From Bacillota bacterium (lineage in GTDB: Bacteria; Bacillota; Sulfobacillia; Sulfobacillales; JAIMBI01): a stretch of 62,474 nucleotides of DNA. The DNA lies in NCBI GenBank assembly GCA_021797815.1, contig JAJZYZ010000011.1:1-62474 (forward strand), written 5' to 3'. Below, in pieces: positions 32,771 to 41,200 of the stretch (the stretch's first letter is position 1; each line of letters begins with the position of its first letter). Under the pieces are notes generated by a model that saw only the letters and a program-made list of their open reading frames with translations, had not been told where the DNA came from and made no database searches. A program made the translations under genes and the position numbers.

Positions 32771-33417
32771 GACCTCGCCTCCTCGCCGGGGGTCACTTCG
32801 GCGGCCGACGCACCCGCCCCTTCCGGCGCACGGGAATCGGTCACCGCATCGATAAGGCCGTACGCCCGGGCTTCCTCGGCCGAGTACCAGTGGTCCCGGG
32901 CCAGTTCGATCAGGATCTGCTCGGGGGAGCGGCCCGCGTGCCGGCCGTACAGGTCCGCCAGAACTTCCCGTGTATGCCGCAGTTCCCGAAGCACGATGTC
33001 GAGGTCGGTCACCTTGCCCCCCAGTTGACCTGGAACGGCCGGCTCGTGCAGCATGATGCGCGAATGGGGCAGGGCGAAGCGCCGCCCCGGCGCGCCCGCG
33101 CACAGGAGCACCGACGCCATGCTGGCGGCAAGCCCGACGCACACCGTGGCCACGGGTGGCTGAATGTACTGCATGGTGTCGTAAATGGCGAGACCCGCGG
33201 TCGTGACCCCGCCCGGCGAGTTGATGTACAGATGCACCGGATGATCCGGATCCACGCTCTCGAGAAAGAGAAGCTGGGCGACGATAACTCCGGCCATGTC
33301 ATCCTCGATGAACCCCGAGACAAACACGATGCGCTCCTCCAGAAGGCGCGAGTAAATATCGTAGGCGCGTTCGCCGTGCGCACTTTTCTCCACCACAACC
33401 GGTAAGATTTGACCCAT
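32767..33417 (-). CDS. clpP: ClpP-family ATP-dependent protease proteolytic subunit
   Basis: This 216-residue ClpP has the full catalytic triad: Ser99 in GLAASMAS, His124 in RIMLHEP and Asp175 in [11 protein letters not shown]. The handle and oligomer segments are also present ([21 protein letters not shown]). The C-terminus is extended by an acidic, alanine-rich tail of about 20 residues. The ATG at 33417 with GGGAG seven bases upstream is the best start. No ClpX, ClpA or trigger factor gene is adjacent. It is followed, with overlapping stop/start, by a sigma-like protein, which is unusual for the housekeeping clpP. It is probably a paralogue with a dedicated role. Confidence 0.88.
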   Translation of the reverse strand: MGQILPVVVEKSAHGERAYDIYSRLLEERIVFVSGFIEDDMAGVIVAQLLFLESVDPDHPVHLYINSPGGVTTAGLAIYDTMQYIQPPVATVCVGLAASMASVLLCAGAPGRRFALPHSRIMLHEPAVPGQLGGKVTDLDIVLRELRHTREVLADLYGRHAGRSPEQILIELARDHWYSAEEARAYGLIDAVTDSRAPEGAGASAAEVTPGEEARS

Positions 33418-33562
33418 CGAATGGCTCCCGTCGTTTGGTCTCGTTCCCCTGTTCTTCATGTTCCGCCGCGGGAGCGTTCGTGACAGGCGCCCGCGCGCCG
33501 CCGGCAGACTTTCGGAGCGGGACGCAGCAACCGGAAAGACAGGGGAGGGATCCCGATTGAGC

Positions 33563-33913
33563 ATGACAGTGGTGAGCACGCCCTATGTGCCCGGCCACCG
33601 GATCGAGACGGTGATGGGTCTCACCTGGGGGACCGTGGTACGCAGCCGCGGCATCGGCTACCAGTTCACCGCCGGCCTGAGGGCCATGGCGGGCGGCGAG
33701 ATTCCCGAATATACCAACATGCTTAACGACAGTCGGCAGCGGGCCCTTGACCGCCTCATCGAGCACGCACAGGGCCTCGGGGCCAACGCCGTCGTGAGTG
33801 CGGCTTTCGACTCGTCGGAGCTCGGACAGAATATGTCGGAGATCCTGGCCTACGGGACGGCCGTGGTTGTGGTCCCGGAGGATGGTTCGGTTCAGCCGGC
33901 ACGGCTCGTGTAG
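33563..33913 (+). CDS. YbjQ/UPF0145 family protein
   Basis: This 116-residue protein matches the YbjQ family of small proteins forming pentamers of unknown function: [19 protein letters not shown] near the start, then [27 protein letters not shown] and the [15 protein letters not shown] strand. Length is typical (about 105-115). The ATG at 33563 lies 13 bases after GGAGGG; the TTG at 33557 has better spacing (7) and may be the true start. It is divergent from clpP, with starts about 145 bases apart. Confidence 0.88.
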   Translation: MTVVSTPYVPGHRIETVMGLTWGTVVRSRGIGYQFTAGLRAMAGGEIPEYTNMLNDSRQRALDRLIEHAQGLGANAVVSAAFDSSELGQNMSEILAYGTAVVVVPEDGSVQPARLV

Positions 33914-33999
33914 AGACTCACGAACGGCCGACACCCGTCGTATCCGCGTGCCGGGATGGAGTCCGCCCCTTTCTGACCCGCCGCTTAGGAGGAACTCAC

Positions 34000-35169
34000 A
34001 TGGACATCTATACGCGATCGGTGAAGCCGGTTCACACGCCTTCCCCTTCCAATTCGGTCGCCCCGCCTCTTTATCAGACCTCGGTGTATGCCTTCGAAGA
34101 CATCGACGAAGTGGACGCTCTCCTCGGGGGCACGCGCAAGGGCTATTCCTACACGCGCGGCGGCAATCCCAACTACGATGCGCTCGCCGAGTGGCTGGCC
34201 GAGATGGAGGAGGTGGAGGCGGCCGTCCCCACCGGCTCCGGCACGGCAGCCCTGTTGGCGGGCATCCTGACCCTCCTGCCCCATCCCGGCCGAATTCTGG
34301 TGGCGCGGGAAATTTACGGCGGAACCGTCGGAATCAGCCGCCGATTTCTCGGGCGGCTCGGCTACCGGATGGAGTGGATCGACACCCACAACCTTGAGGA
34401 GGTGGAGCGGGCCGTCGGCGGTGATACGGCCGTCCTGGTGGTGGAGACCATCTCGAATCCGCTCGGCCGCGTGTGCCCGCTGGACGAGCTTATTCCCCTC
34501 GCGCACGCGCACGGGGTGCCCGTGCTGGTGGACAACACGTTTGCCACCCCGTTTCATGCCCGGCCCGCCGCATGGGGGGCAGACCTGGTGGCCCACTCGC
34601 TGACCAAGTTCATTGGGGGCCACAGCGACCTGGTGCTGGGCATGCTGGCTGGACCCCGGGCCCGCATCGCGGAGGCCACGTCCCTCATCGACAGCGGGGG
34701 GCTTACACCTGACCCCTTCGCCACCTGGCTTGCATATCGGGGAGCGCGGACCCTTTCGCTGCGGATGGAGCGCTCAAGCCAGAACGCGCTCGCCCTCGCG
34801 CAGCATCTTGAGACCCTGCCCGCCGTCATGCGGGTGTATTATCCGGGGCTCGCCTCCCATCCCGACGCCGCCCATGCGGCCCGGCTCCTCTCGCGGGGGT
34901 CAGGCGCCATCGTCTCGATGTCTTTAAAGGGAGGGTACGAGGCGGCCCAGGCCATGGTGAGCCGGCTTAGATTGGTGAAGTTCGTGCCCAGTCTGGGCGA
35001 CGTGACCACGACTTTGTCCCATCCGGTGGTTGCGTCGCACCGGGAGCTCACGGCCGAGGAGAAGGTCCAGGTGGGCATCGATCCGAGTGTCGTCCGGATC
35101 TCGGTCGGCCTTGAGGGCATTGGGGACATCCTCGAGGACTTCTCGCAAGCCCTCGCGGCCGGCGGCTAA
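34000..35169 (+). CDS. Cystathionine gamma-synthase/lyase-family PLP enzyme
   Basis: This 389-residue fold-type I PLP enzyme belongs to the Cys/Met metabolism family. Key parts are YTRGGNPNYDALAEWLA, the glycine-rich PTGSGTAALLAGIL phosphate site, VDNTFATPF with the PLP-binding aspartate, and Lys203 in HSLTKFIGGHSD. It could make or cleave cystathionine, act on methionine (gamma-lyase) or use O-acetylhomoserine. The residues that separate these are not diagnostic by eye. The ATG follows TAGGAGGAACTCAC. The next gene, an FAD amine oxidase, starts 24 bases later and is probably co-transcribed. Confidence 0.87.
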   Translation: MDIYTRSVKPVHTPSPSNSVAPPLYQTSVYAFEDIDEVDALLGGTRKGYSYTRGGNPNYDALAEWLAEMEEVEAAVPTGSGTAALLAGILTLLPHPGRILVAREIYGGTVGISRRFLGRLGYRMEWIDTHNLEEVERAVGGDTAVLVVETISNPLGRVCPLDELIPLAHAHGVPVLVDNTFATPFHARPAAWGADLVAHSLTKFIGGHSDLVLGMLAGPRARIAEATSLIDSGGLTPDPFATWLAYRGARTLSLRMERSSQNALALAQHLETLPAVMRVYYPGLASHPDAAHAARLLSRGSGAIVSMSLKGGYEAAQAMVSRLRLVKFVPSLGDVTTTLSHPVVASHRELTAEEKVQVGIDPSVVRISVGLEGIGDILEDFSQALAAGG

Positions 35170-35192
35170 TCCGGGCGAAGGGGAGGCTCATC

Positions 35193-36386
35193 GTGGAGAA
35201 CCCGTCGTCGTGGTGGCGTGAGACGGCGCCGCCGGTATCTCTCAGCGAAGGACCGGTACCGGCCGAGACAGATGTACTGGTGATTGGCGCCGGTCTATCG
35301 GGGCTGTCGGTGGCGCGGCGGCTGTCGGAGGCGGGCCGGGACGTCACCGTGGTTGACCGGACCGGGGTGGGCGGTGGCGCCTCAGCCCGAAACGGCGGAA
35401 TCGTCGCCCCCGGACTTGTCGATGGCATGGCGGCCGGAGTAGCGCGCTCCGGTGAGGCGGCCGCACGCACCTTGCTCCGGATGAGCTGGGACAGCTTTCG
35501 GATCATCCGGGAAGTCGAGGCCGGTGCCCCGTTTCCGCTTGAGCTTGAACTGCCGGGCCGGTTGACCCTCGCGCGGGATGAAGAGGAGCTCGCGGCGCTT
35601 CATGAAAACGCCCGTCTGCTCCGGGCCGCGGGCGAGCGCGTCCGCGAGGCCGGACCGGACGAGGTGCCGGACCCTCTTCGCGGGGCTTACATCGGCGGCA
35701 TCATCCTCGAGGGGGGCTTCGTGCACTCCGGCCGGCTCACGATGGCATTTGCCGTACGGGCGCTTGCGGCCGGCGTCCGCATCTACGCCCCAGTCGCGGT
35801 GGACGCCGTAGCCCGCGAGGCGGGAGCGCTTACAGCCAGGGCGGGCCCGTCGGTCATCCGCGCGCAGGACGTCGTGGTGGCTGTAAATGGGTTCAGCTCG
35901 CGCCTCCTCCCGCAGATGCCGGTCGAGCCAGCCCGCGGGCAGATGGTCGTGACAGAGCCGGTCGAGCCGGTCCTCCAATATGCTATGAGCGCCCGCGGCG
36001 GATTCGACTACTTTCATCAGCGCCGGGACGGCCGTCTGGTGGCGGGTGGGTTTCGGGACCTGGCCCTGGCGGCGGAGAAGACCGACGAGATGGTGTTGAA
36101 CGACGACATCCAGGCGGCGCTCACGAGGCTTGTCACCACGCTCGCCGGCCGCCGTCCCGAGATCCGGTGGCGCTGGAGCTGCATCATGGGCTTTACGCCC
36201 GACCACCTTCCCATTGTCGGCAGGCTCGAAGAGGGGCTCTTCGTGACCGCCGGGTTCAGCGGCCACGGGGTCGTGATGACGCCCGTGGCCGGGAAGATGC
36301 TGGCAGACGCGATGCTGGGAGAGAGCGTTCCGGAGCTTCGGCTGTTTTCGCCCGAGCGCCCGGCCCTCTCTGCCGGCCGGCACTAA
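35193..36386 (+). CDS. FAD-dependent amino-acid/amine oxidase (DAO family)
   Basis: This 397-residue flavoenzyme has the N-terminal Rossmann motif VLVIGAGLSGLSVARRL, then GGGASARNGGIVAPG, typical of glycine/sarcosine/D-amino-acid oxidases and gamma-glutamylputrescine oxidase. The C-terminal FAD motif is in VTAGFSGHGVVMTPVAGK. It oxidises a primary or secondary amine in an amino acid or polyamine. The exact substrate is unknown. The GTG start follows GGGGAGGCTC. It forms a likely operon with the upstream PLP enzyme, suggesting a role in amino-acid use. Its 3' end overlaps the converging MFS gene by four bases. Confidence 0.85.
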   Translation: MENPSSWWRETAPPVSLSEGPVPAETDVLVIGAGLSGLSVARRLSEAGRDVTVVDRTGVGGGASARNGGIVAPGLVDGMAAGVARSGEAAARTLLRMSWDSFRIIREVEAGAPFPLELELPGRLTLARDEEELAALHENARLLRAAGERVREAGPDEVPDPLRGAYIGGIILEGGFVHSGRLTMAFAVRALAAGVRIYAPVAVDAVAREAGALTARAGPSVIRAQDVVVAVNGFSSRLLPQMPVEPARGQMVVTEPVEPVLQYAMSARGGFDYFHQRRDGRLVAGGFRDLALAAEKTDEMVLNDDIQAALTRLVTTLAGRRPEIRWRWSCIMGFTPDHLPIVGRLEEGLFVTAGFSGHGVVMTPVAGKMLADAMLGESVPELRLFSPERPALSAGRH

Positions 36387-37660
36387 GAGGTCTCCTCCCC
36401 TCCGCCGCTCCCTTCCCGGGCCAGGTTCAGATCCGGCAGGCGTCTCAGCGTCGGAACGGCCAGCGCGAGACCCCCGAGGGCGACGCAGGCTGCTCCCCCC
36501 AGCGCGATCAGGGCGCGGAGGGAGACGGCGGTGGAGAGGGCGCCGGCAGCCAGCGAGCCCAGCGGGAGTCCGAGGCCGGTGATGGCCGTGAAGGCGCCGA
36601 ACAGCCGCCCGAGGAGGGTTCCCGGCACCGCCTGCTGGAGATAGGTGTTGGTCCACAGCTGGTAAGGACTGTAGATAAACCCACCCACGGCCATCACAAG
36701 CAGGGCGGGCGCGAGGATCCGTGTCTGGCTGAACCCCGCCATTACGAGACCCCAGGCCAGAAAGTCGGCGGCGAGCCAGAGGCCGAGGCGCGGCAGCGAG
36801 CGCCGTGCGCCCCAGATCGCCGAGCCCAGGAGCGCACCGACGGCAAAGATGGCCCACAGCACCCCGTAGCTGCCGGCCTTCGCATGCAGGTCGTGGGCCA
36901 CGAAGCTTGGAAGCCCCACCTCGAGCGGCGCGTATACGAAGGAGTAGGCAAACGTGAAGAGGGTTACTGCCAGCACGGCGGGGGTACGGAAGACAGCGCC
37001 GAGGCCCGCCCAGGCCGACAGAGTATGCCCCGGCTGCGCTTGGACCCCCCTCAAACCCCCCATCATGGCGGCGGTCAGGGCGTACAGGCACGCCTGCAAG
37101 GCGATGGGAAGGGCGGGGCCGAACCGGGCGGTGAGGAGGCCGCCCGCCGCCGGACCGGCCAGGGTCGCGACCTGCCAGATGCCGTTCATCGCGGCGTTGG
37201 CGGTGCCGAGGGTCTGTCCCTCCTGCAGAAGGTCCGGCACCAGCGACCAGATGCCGGCCTGACTTAAGGGGGTGAGAAGGCTTCCGAGACCAACCAGCAC
37301 GGTCAGCACCACGAGCGAGAAATGCGCCTGCCCGGCCTCCACGGCCACCAGGGCATAGAGGATGGCGCGCCCTCCGTTGTCGAGGGCGATGGCCAAAGCG
37401 CGCGGCATCCGGTCCAGGAGGACTCCCGCGTAGACGCCGGACACTACACCCGGAAGGGCAAACGCGGCGGTGACGATTCCCACCGCTTCTGGCCCCCCGC
37501 GAGCCGCAGCCAGCCATAGGATGGCGAGCCATCCGATGTTGGTGCCGAGGTTCGTGAACAGCATCGCCCACCACGCCCGGAAGTACGGGCCGTGCGCCAG
37601 GGTGCGATAACTCATCCGGGAAACCAGCGGCCGGTCAGAACCTGCGGGCTGTCCACCCAC
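36383..37660 (-). CDS. MFS transporter (EntS/MefA-like exporter type)
   Basis: This 425-residue, 12-helix protein resembles the MFS_3 group of exporters of drugs or siderophores: FRAWWAMLFTNLGTNIGWLAILWLAA at the start, YAGVLLDRMPRALAIALDNG in the motif A loop and PYQLWTNTYLQQAVPGTLLGRLFG in the centre. The GTG at 37660 has AGGAAAGGG six bases upstream. ATG 37615 would remove 15 polar residues but lacks a site. The C-terminus is a short acidic tail. Substrate unknown. Confidence 0.82.
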   Translation of the reverse strand: MGGQPAGSDRPLVSRMSYRTLAHGPYFRAWWAMLFTNLGTNIGWLAILWLAAARGGPEAVGIVTAAFALPGVVSGVYAGVLLDRMPRALAIALDNGGRAILYALVAVEAGQAHFSLVVLTVLVGLGSLLTPLSQAGIWSLVPDLLQEGQTLGTANAAMNGIWQVATLAGPAAGGLLTARFGPALPIALQACLYALTAAMMGGLRGVQAQPGHTLSAWAGLGAVFRTPAVLAVTLFTFAYSFVYAPLEVGLPSFVAHDLHAKAGSYGVLWAIFAVGALLGSAIWGARRSLPRLGLWLAADFLAWGLVMAGFSQTRILAPALLVMAVGGFIYSPYQLWTNTYLQQAVPGTLLGRLFGAFTAITGLGLPLGSLAAGALSTAVSLRALIALGGAACVALGGLALAVPTLRRLPDLNLAREGSGGGEETS

Positions 37661-37824
37661 GCATCGCCCTTTCCTGCGACCAGCATACCGGTGTGAAGGC
37701 GCCTGGCCATCGGCCGAAAGCCGGATCCGACCAACGTCCGGACGCCGGCTCAGGCACGCGCGAGACTTATTGGTCTACAGGGACCGGCGCCGCCTCTCAA
37801 GCGTTAGGGTGGGCGTCCCCATTC

Positions 37825-38247
37825 TTATTGCTCGGAGGCAAGAACACCCTGGAGCTGTTCCAACATCTTGGTCCAGCCATAATGCGCGCCGCCGCTCTCC
37901 CTGTGAGCGTCCGCGGCAAATCCCGTCTGTTCGAGATGAAGGCTGGTGCCGCCATTCTCCCGTCTGGCGAGTGTCCAGCTGACGGTGGTGTTGACCGCCC
38001 CGCTCACCCACGTGTAGGAGAGATGATGCGGCGGGTCGACCGTAAGCACCTCCGCATCCACGATCCCGCTCCAACCAGGCCCGGCCTCGCTTCGAAACTG
38101 GAACTTGTGGCCGACCACCGGCCGGAACCCGTCCGCCTGGAAAAACATCCAGCGGGAAAAGCCTGCCGGATCGGTGAGTGCGGTCCACACACGCTCGATC
38201 GGACTCGTCAACTCTATGTCTACGGTCACGGTCTCGGTCTCGCTCAC
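37825..38247 (-). CDS. SRPBCC/AHSA1 domain protein
   Basis: This 140-residue protein has the START/Bet v 1-like fold of the Aha1-C-terminal-like (AHSA1) family: VTVDIELTSPIERVWTALTDPAGFSRWMF at the N-terminus, a hydrophobic ligand cavity with beta strands (HLSYTWVSGAVNTTVSWTL) and the C-terminal helix GWTKMLEQLQGVL. These proteins bind or modify hydrophobic ligands; many are paired with an ArsR regulator, as here. The GTG at 38247 is preceded by AAGGAGG seven bases upstream. It starts 31 bases after the regulator's stop. Confidence 0.87.
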   Translation of the reverse strand: MSETETVTVDIELTSPIERVWTALTDPAGFSRWMFFQADGFRPVVGHKFQFRSEAGPGWSGIVDAEVLTVDPPHHLSYTWVSGAVNTTVSWTLARRENGGTSLHLEQTGFAADAHRESGGAHYGWTKMLEQLQGVLASEQ

Positions 38248-38278
38248 GCCTGGTCCTCCTTGGTGTCTTCGGTTCTGG

Positions 38279-38605
38279 CTACACCCGCGCCTCCGGGCCT
38301 CCCTCTCCATCCAGCCATTCCTGGAGCCCTTCAAGCCGGCGCGTCCAGAACTTCTGATAGTCGGAAACCCACTCTTCTACCTCGTGCAGCCGAGCGGGAT
38401 TGAGGTGGTACAAGGTTTCCCGCCCCCTGCGCGTATCCCCGACCAGGCCGGCCTCCTTGAGGATGGCGAGGTGCTTGGAGACGGCGGTGCGGCCCATGGG
38501 GAAGTGGGATGTCATGGCATGAAGCGGCAGTCGGTCGGCACCGGACAGTAAGTCCAGGATCTGACGGCGGGTCGGATCGGCGATGGCACTGAAGACGTCG
38601 CGCAT
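38279..38605 (-). CDS. ArsR-family transcriptional regulator
   Basis: This 108-residue winged-helix repressor has the ArsR layout: DVFSAIADPTRRQILDLLSG, a recognition helix in MGRTAVSKHLAILKEAGLV and a wing in DTRRGRETLYHLNP. The metal-binding ELCVCD motif of metal sensors is absent, as in ArsR proteins that sit beside SRPBCC genes. The ATG follows GGAGGGATAGTC. It probably represses its own operon at the dyad between the -35 and -10 boxes at 38646-38675. Confidence 0.9.
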   Translation of the reverse strand: MRDVFSAIADPTRRQILDLLSGADRLPLHAMTSHFPMGRTAVSKHLAILKEAGLVGDTRRGRETLYHLNPARLHEVEEWVSDYQKFWTRRLEGLQEWLDGEGGPEARV

Positions 38606-38645
38606 GACTATCCCTCCGGCCGATGAAGGCGCACCCCACGGGGCT

Positions 38646-38675
38646 ACAATAGGACACTAAAAGGTGTCCTGTAAA
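38646..38675 (-). promoter_or_regulatory. Promoter with embedded operator for the ArsR/SRPBCC operon
   Basis: On the minus strand TTTACA (38675-38670) and TATTGT (38651-38646) are separated by 18 bases. The spacer is almost filled by AGGACAC-taaaag-GTGTCCT, a perfect 7-bp dyad at 38651-38670 (plus-strand reading). A dimeric ArsR bound there would block polymerase. The start codon is about 35 bases downstream of the expected +1. Confidence 0.75.
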
Positions 38676-38782
38676 GTTCCGCGCTTGGTGTCGCGCGAGA
38701 CGGCTTCCGTGTCTGATTCGTGTCATCATCGACAGCATGGGACGGATGCGTGCCGTTCGGACGGCTCCGCGGGGAGGACACG

Positions 38783-39706
38783 ATGTTAATGGGTGCTGCG
38801 AGGAAGACGCGGGAGTTTGAAGACGAGATGGAGAACCTGTGGGGCCCGTACGGGGCAGACTCGGAGTGCGGGGTCCTACGGCAGGTCCTGATGCACGTGC
38901 CCGGTGACGAGCTCGCGCTTGTGAGCCGGGACAACTTTGAGGATTGGCTCTTCATGGAGATGGTGGACGCCGACCGCCTGCGCGCCCAGGTCCAGAACCT
39001 GATTCGTGTTTACGAGTCGCACGGCGTGGACGTCCGTCTGGTTCAAAAGCAGCGTTCGGACCGGCCGAACGCCATGTTCGTGCGCGATCTCATGCTCACC
39101 ACCCACCAGGGAGTGGTTCTGGCCCGTCCCGGCCATCCTGTCCGCCGGGGGGAGGAACGCGCCGTGGCCGAGACCCTGGCCACCCTCGGGATGCCCATCC
39201 TGCGCAGCATTGCCGGGGAAGGCACCTACGACGGCGCCTGTGCCATGCTGGTGGACCGTGACCTCGCTCTCGTGGCCACGAGCCCGCGAACCAACCAGGC
39301 CGGCGCCGACCAGGTGGCGGACGCCCTCGCCGCTATCGGCGTCGGCACGGTCATCCGGTGCTCGACGCCCTGGAACCAGATTCATCTGGATGGATGCATG
39401 AACGTAGTGGACCGCCGGACGGTCGTGATAAATCCCTGGCAGATGCCCTATGACGCGGTAACGGCATTAAAGACCGCGGATGTCCGCATCATCGAGGCCA
39501 CGGCTCTCGATGAGCTTCCGGGCGCGGGCCTCAACTTCGTTGCCATCCGCCCCGGGTTTGTGATCATTCCCGAGGGCTTTCCCGCCAGCGAGCGGCTTTT
39601 GAAGGCGCATGGCATCGAGTTTGAGGCCGTGGCGGTGGATGAAGTCTTGAAGGCGGGCGGCGAGATGCATTGCCTGACCGGGGTACTGAGGCGGGACCCT
39701 CTCTAG
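38783..39706 (+). CDS. Arginine deiminase/amidinotransferase-superfamily protein (paralogue 1)
   Basis: This 307-residue protein has the guanidino-group-modifying fold of arginine deiminase, DDAH and amidinotransferases. Catalytic residues are readable: Asp102 in PNAMFVRDLM, His201 in NQIHLDGCMN and the nucleophile Cys297 in GGEMHCLTGV. It should hydrolyse or transfer an amidino group of arginine or a related guanidine compound. At 307 residues it is shorter than classical ArcA (about 410) and lacks that enzyme's inserted domain. The ATG follows GGGGAGGACACG. It is a single gene, and a close paralogue lies at 47614-48558. Confidence 0.85.
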   Translation: MLMGAARKTREFEDEMENLWGPYGADSECGVLRQVLMHVPGDELALVSRDNFEDWLFMEMVDADRLRAQVQNLIRVYESHGVDVRLVQKQRSDRPNAMFVRDLMLTTHQGVVLARPGHPVRRGEERAVAETLATLGMPILRSIAGEGTYDGACAMLVDRDLALVATSPRTNQAGADQVADALAAIGVGTVIRCSTPWNQIHLDGCMNVVDRRTVVINPWQMPYDAVTALKTADVRIIEATALDELPGAGLNFVAIRPGFVIIPEGFPASERLLKAHGIEFEAVAVDEVLKAGGEMHCLTGVLRRDPL

Positions 39707-39777
39707 GACCCTGGAGCCGGCTCGGTGCTTCGGCTGTTCCTTGGCTTTGGAAGCTCTCCGATATCCGTCACCGCAGA

Positions 39778-39797
39778 GCGCGCGGCTTGCCGCGCGC
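39778..39797. terminator. Perfect 8-bp GC hairpin after the deiminase-family gene
   Basis: GCGCGCGG-cttg-CCGCGCGC is a perfect hairpin about 70 bases after the stop at 39706, followed by CCCCTTATG. It may stop transcription before the EamA gene, although the T-run is very weak. Confidence 0.5.
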
Positions 39798-39873
39798 CCC
39801 CTTATGTACGGAGAAGGACCAACCCGGCCGACGCTCACTCTCATCCGCTGCCAGGTAAGTTATTAGGCCTATC

Positions 39874-39960
39874 ATGTTAGAGATATGCCTTCCAACGAAG
39901 AAGTGATGGAAGAGATGCTGTGATCATCAAGCCGGCATATGTTAGAATGCCCCGGTAAGG
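39874..39960 (+). promoter_or_regulatory. Repeat-containing leader/promoter of the EamA gene
   Basis: The segment has two copies of ATGTTAGA (39874 and 39939). ATATGCC pairs with GGCATAT across about 45 bases, and AATGCC and GGCAT follow, giving alternative stems. An extended -10, TG-t-TAGAAT, lies at 39940-39948. The start at 39982 is about 27 bases from the expected +1. Confidence 0.4.
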
Positions 39961-39981
39961 CATCGTGGCCGGAGGGACACC

Positions 39982-40977
39982 ATGACCAAAGCGGGAATGG
40001 CACGGCTCGGGGTGTGGTTCACGGTCGCGGTGTGGGGTGCGTCGTTCGTGGCCGCCGACTCCCTGTTGGGAGGTTCCGCCCATCTCTCCCCGATTGTTCT
40101 GGCGGCCGCCCGGTTCAGCCTGGCCGCGCTCTTCTTTGTCATACCGCTGGGGCGGGCCATCGCCGCGGGGCAGCTCCGCTTTGGCCATGTCCTGAAGATG
40201 GCGGCCCTGGGGCTTATGGGATACACGTTCTATTTCTGGCTCCAGTACACCGGTGTCGCGGACACCAACGCCGCTATTGCGTCCATTCTGGTGGTCGGGC
40301 TTATCCCGCTCATGACGGCCCTGAGCGCGTATGCGCTCGGGCAGGAGCGGCTTTCTTTGCCGACGGTGGCGGCTCTCGCCCTTGGCATCGCCGGCATCGT
40401 CCTGATTGTGACGGGTCCGCATCACGGATCTGTCGTCGCCTGGAACTCGACGTACGTGTTTGGCGGCCTCTGTCTTATTGCCAATGCCCTGCTGTGGGCC
40501 GTGAACTCCACCCTGAGCAAGGCCTGGATGCGCGATCCCGACCTGCCGCCCCTGGTGTTGACCGGCGGATCCATGACGGTGGGGGCGATCGGTCTCGTCG
40601 CGGCCTCCCTGCTCTTTCCGGCCGGCGGTGGCTGGGGTGCCGTGTGGCACCTGTCGACCGCTGCCTGGGCCGACCTGATGTTCCTGTCTCTAATATGCGG
40701 GGTGGCTGGCTACTTCCTCTACAATTTCGCGCTTACGCGGATTCCGGCCTCGGAAGCCGCCTTTTACATCTACTTCGAACCGGTGGTGGCGGTGGCGCTC
40801 GGCATCGCGTTCTTGCATGAACGCCTGGCGCCCACCGCGATCGTGGGGACGGCGCTCCTGGCGATAGCCGCGGTCGTTCTCACGCGCCTTCGGGCGCGTG
40901 CAGTCACACCCGGGCCGGCAAGACGGCCGGTTCCGGTTGTCCAATATGGGGGAGGGCATGACGATGCGGGAAACTGA
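39982..40977 (+). CDS. EamA/DMT-family transporter
   Basis: This 331-residue protein has ten predicted membrane helices arranged as two EamA repeats (about 10-145 and 155-300). Typical segments are FTVAVWGASFVAADSLL, YTGVADTNAAIASILVVGLIPLMTAL and the second-repeat ASEAAFYIYFEPVVAVALGIAFL. Such proteins export metabolites or amino acids. A charged C-terminal tail of 30 residues follows. The ATG has GGAGGGACACC upstream. Its 3' end overlaps the next small gene by 14 bases. Confidence 0.87.
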   Translation: MTKAGMARLGVWFTVAVWGASFVAADSLLGGSAHLSPIVLAAARFSLAALFFVIPLGRAIAAGQLRFGHVLKMAALGLMGYTFYFWLQYTGVADTNAAIASILVVGLIPLMTALSAYALGQERLSLPTVAALALGIAGIVLIVTGPHHGSVVAWNSTYVFGGLCLIANALLWAVNSTLSKAWMRDPDLPPLVLTGGSMTVGAIGLVAASLLFPAGGGWGAVWHLSTAAWADLMFLSLICGVAGYFLYNFALTRIPASEAAFYIYFEPVVAVALGIAFLHERLAPTAIVGTALLAIAAVVLTRLRARAVTPGPARRPVPVVQYGGGHDDAGN

Positions 40978-41161
40978 ACTGGACCATGGGCGGGCCCGCC
41001 GCGAGGCTGACACGCTGAGGCGCCTGAACGGCACGCTGAAGGGGGTCAGCATCGATCCGGAACTGGAGGTCCTTTTTCGCCGTTATGCCGGCGGCGACCT
41101 CACGATGCCGGATGTGCTGGCTGAGCTAAAGCGCCGAGCGGTCCGGGAGCAAAAAGCCTAG
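40964..41161 (+). CDS. Small VbhA-antitoxin-like protein
   Basis: This 65-residue protein (MRETELDHGRARREADTLRR...) resembles the VbhA/FicT-antitoxin domain: an N-terminal basic helix followed by a short turn and SIDPELEVLFRRYAGGDLTMPDVLAELKRRAV. The family's inhibitory motif (S/T)xxxE(G/N) appears degenerate (NGTLKG), and no Fic-domain toxin is present. GGAGGG at 40951 gives best spacing (7) to the ATG at 40964; the ATG at 40958 is only one base from it. It overlaps the EamA gene end and may be translated by coupling. Solo VbhA-like proteins are known, with unknown roles. Confidence 0.6.
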   Translation: MRETELDHGRARREADTLRRLNGTLKGVSIDPELEVLFRRYAGGDLTMPDVLAELKRRAVREQKA

Positions 41162-41200
41162 GAATAAAAGCGGCCCGCACGCGGCTCCGGCCGGCCTGAG

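Noticed and set aside
35382-37574. 730-codon minus-strand open frame across the amine oxidase and MFS genes
   Set aside because: It is a GC-rich shadow frame running antisense to the oxidase and out of frame with the MFS gene; neither half resembles a protein.
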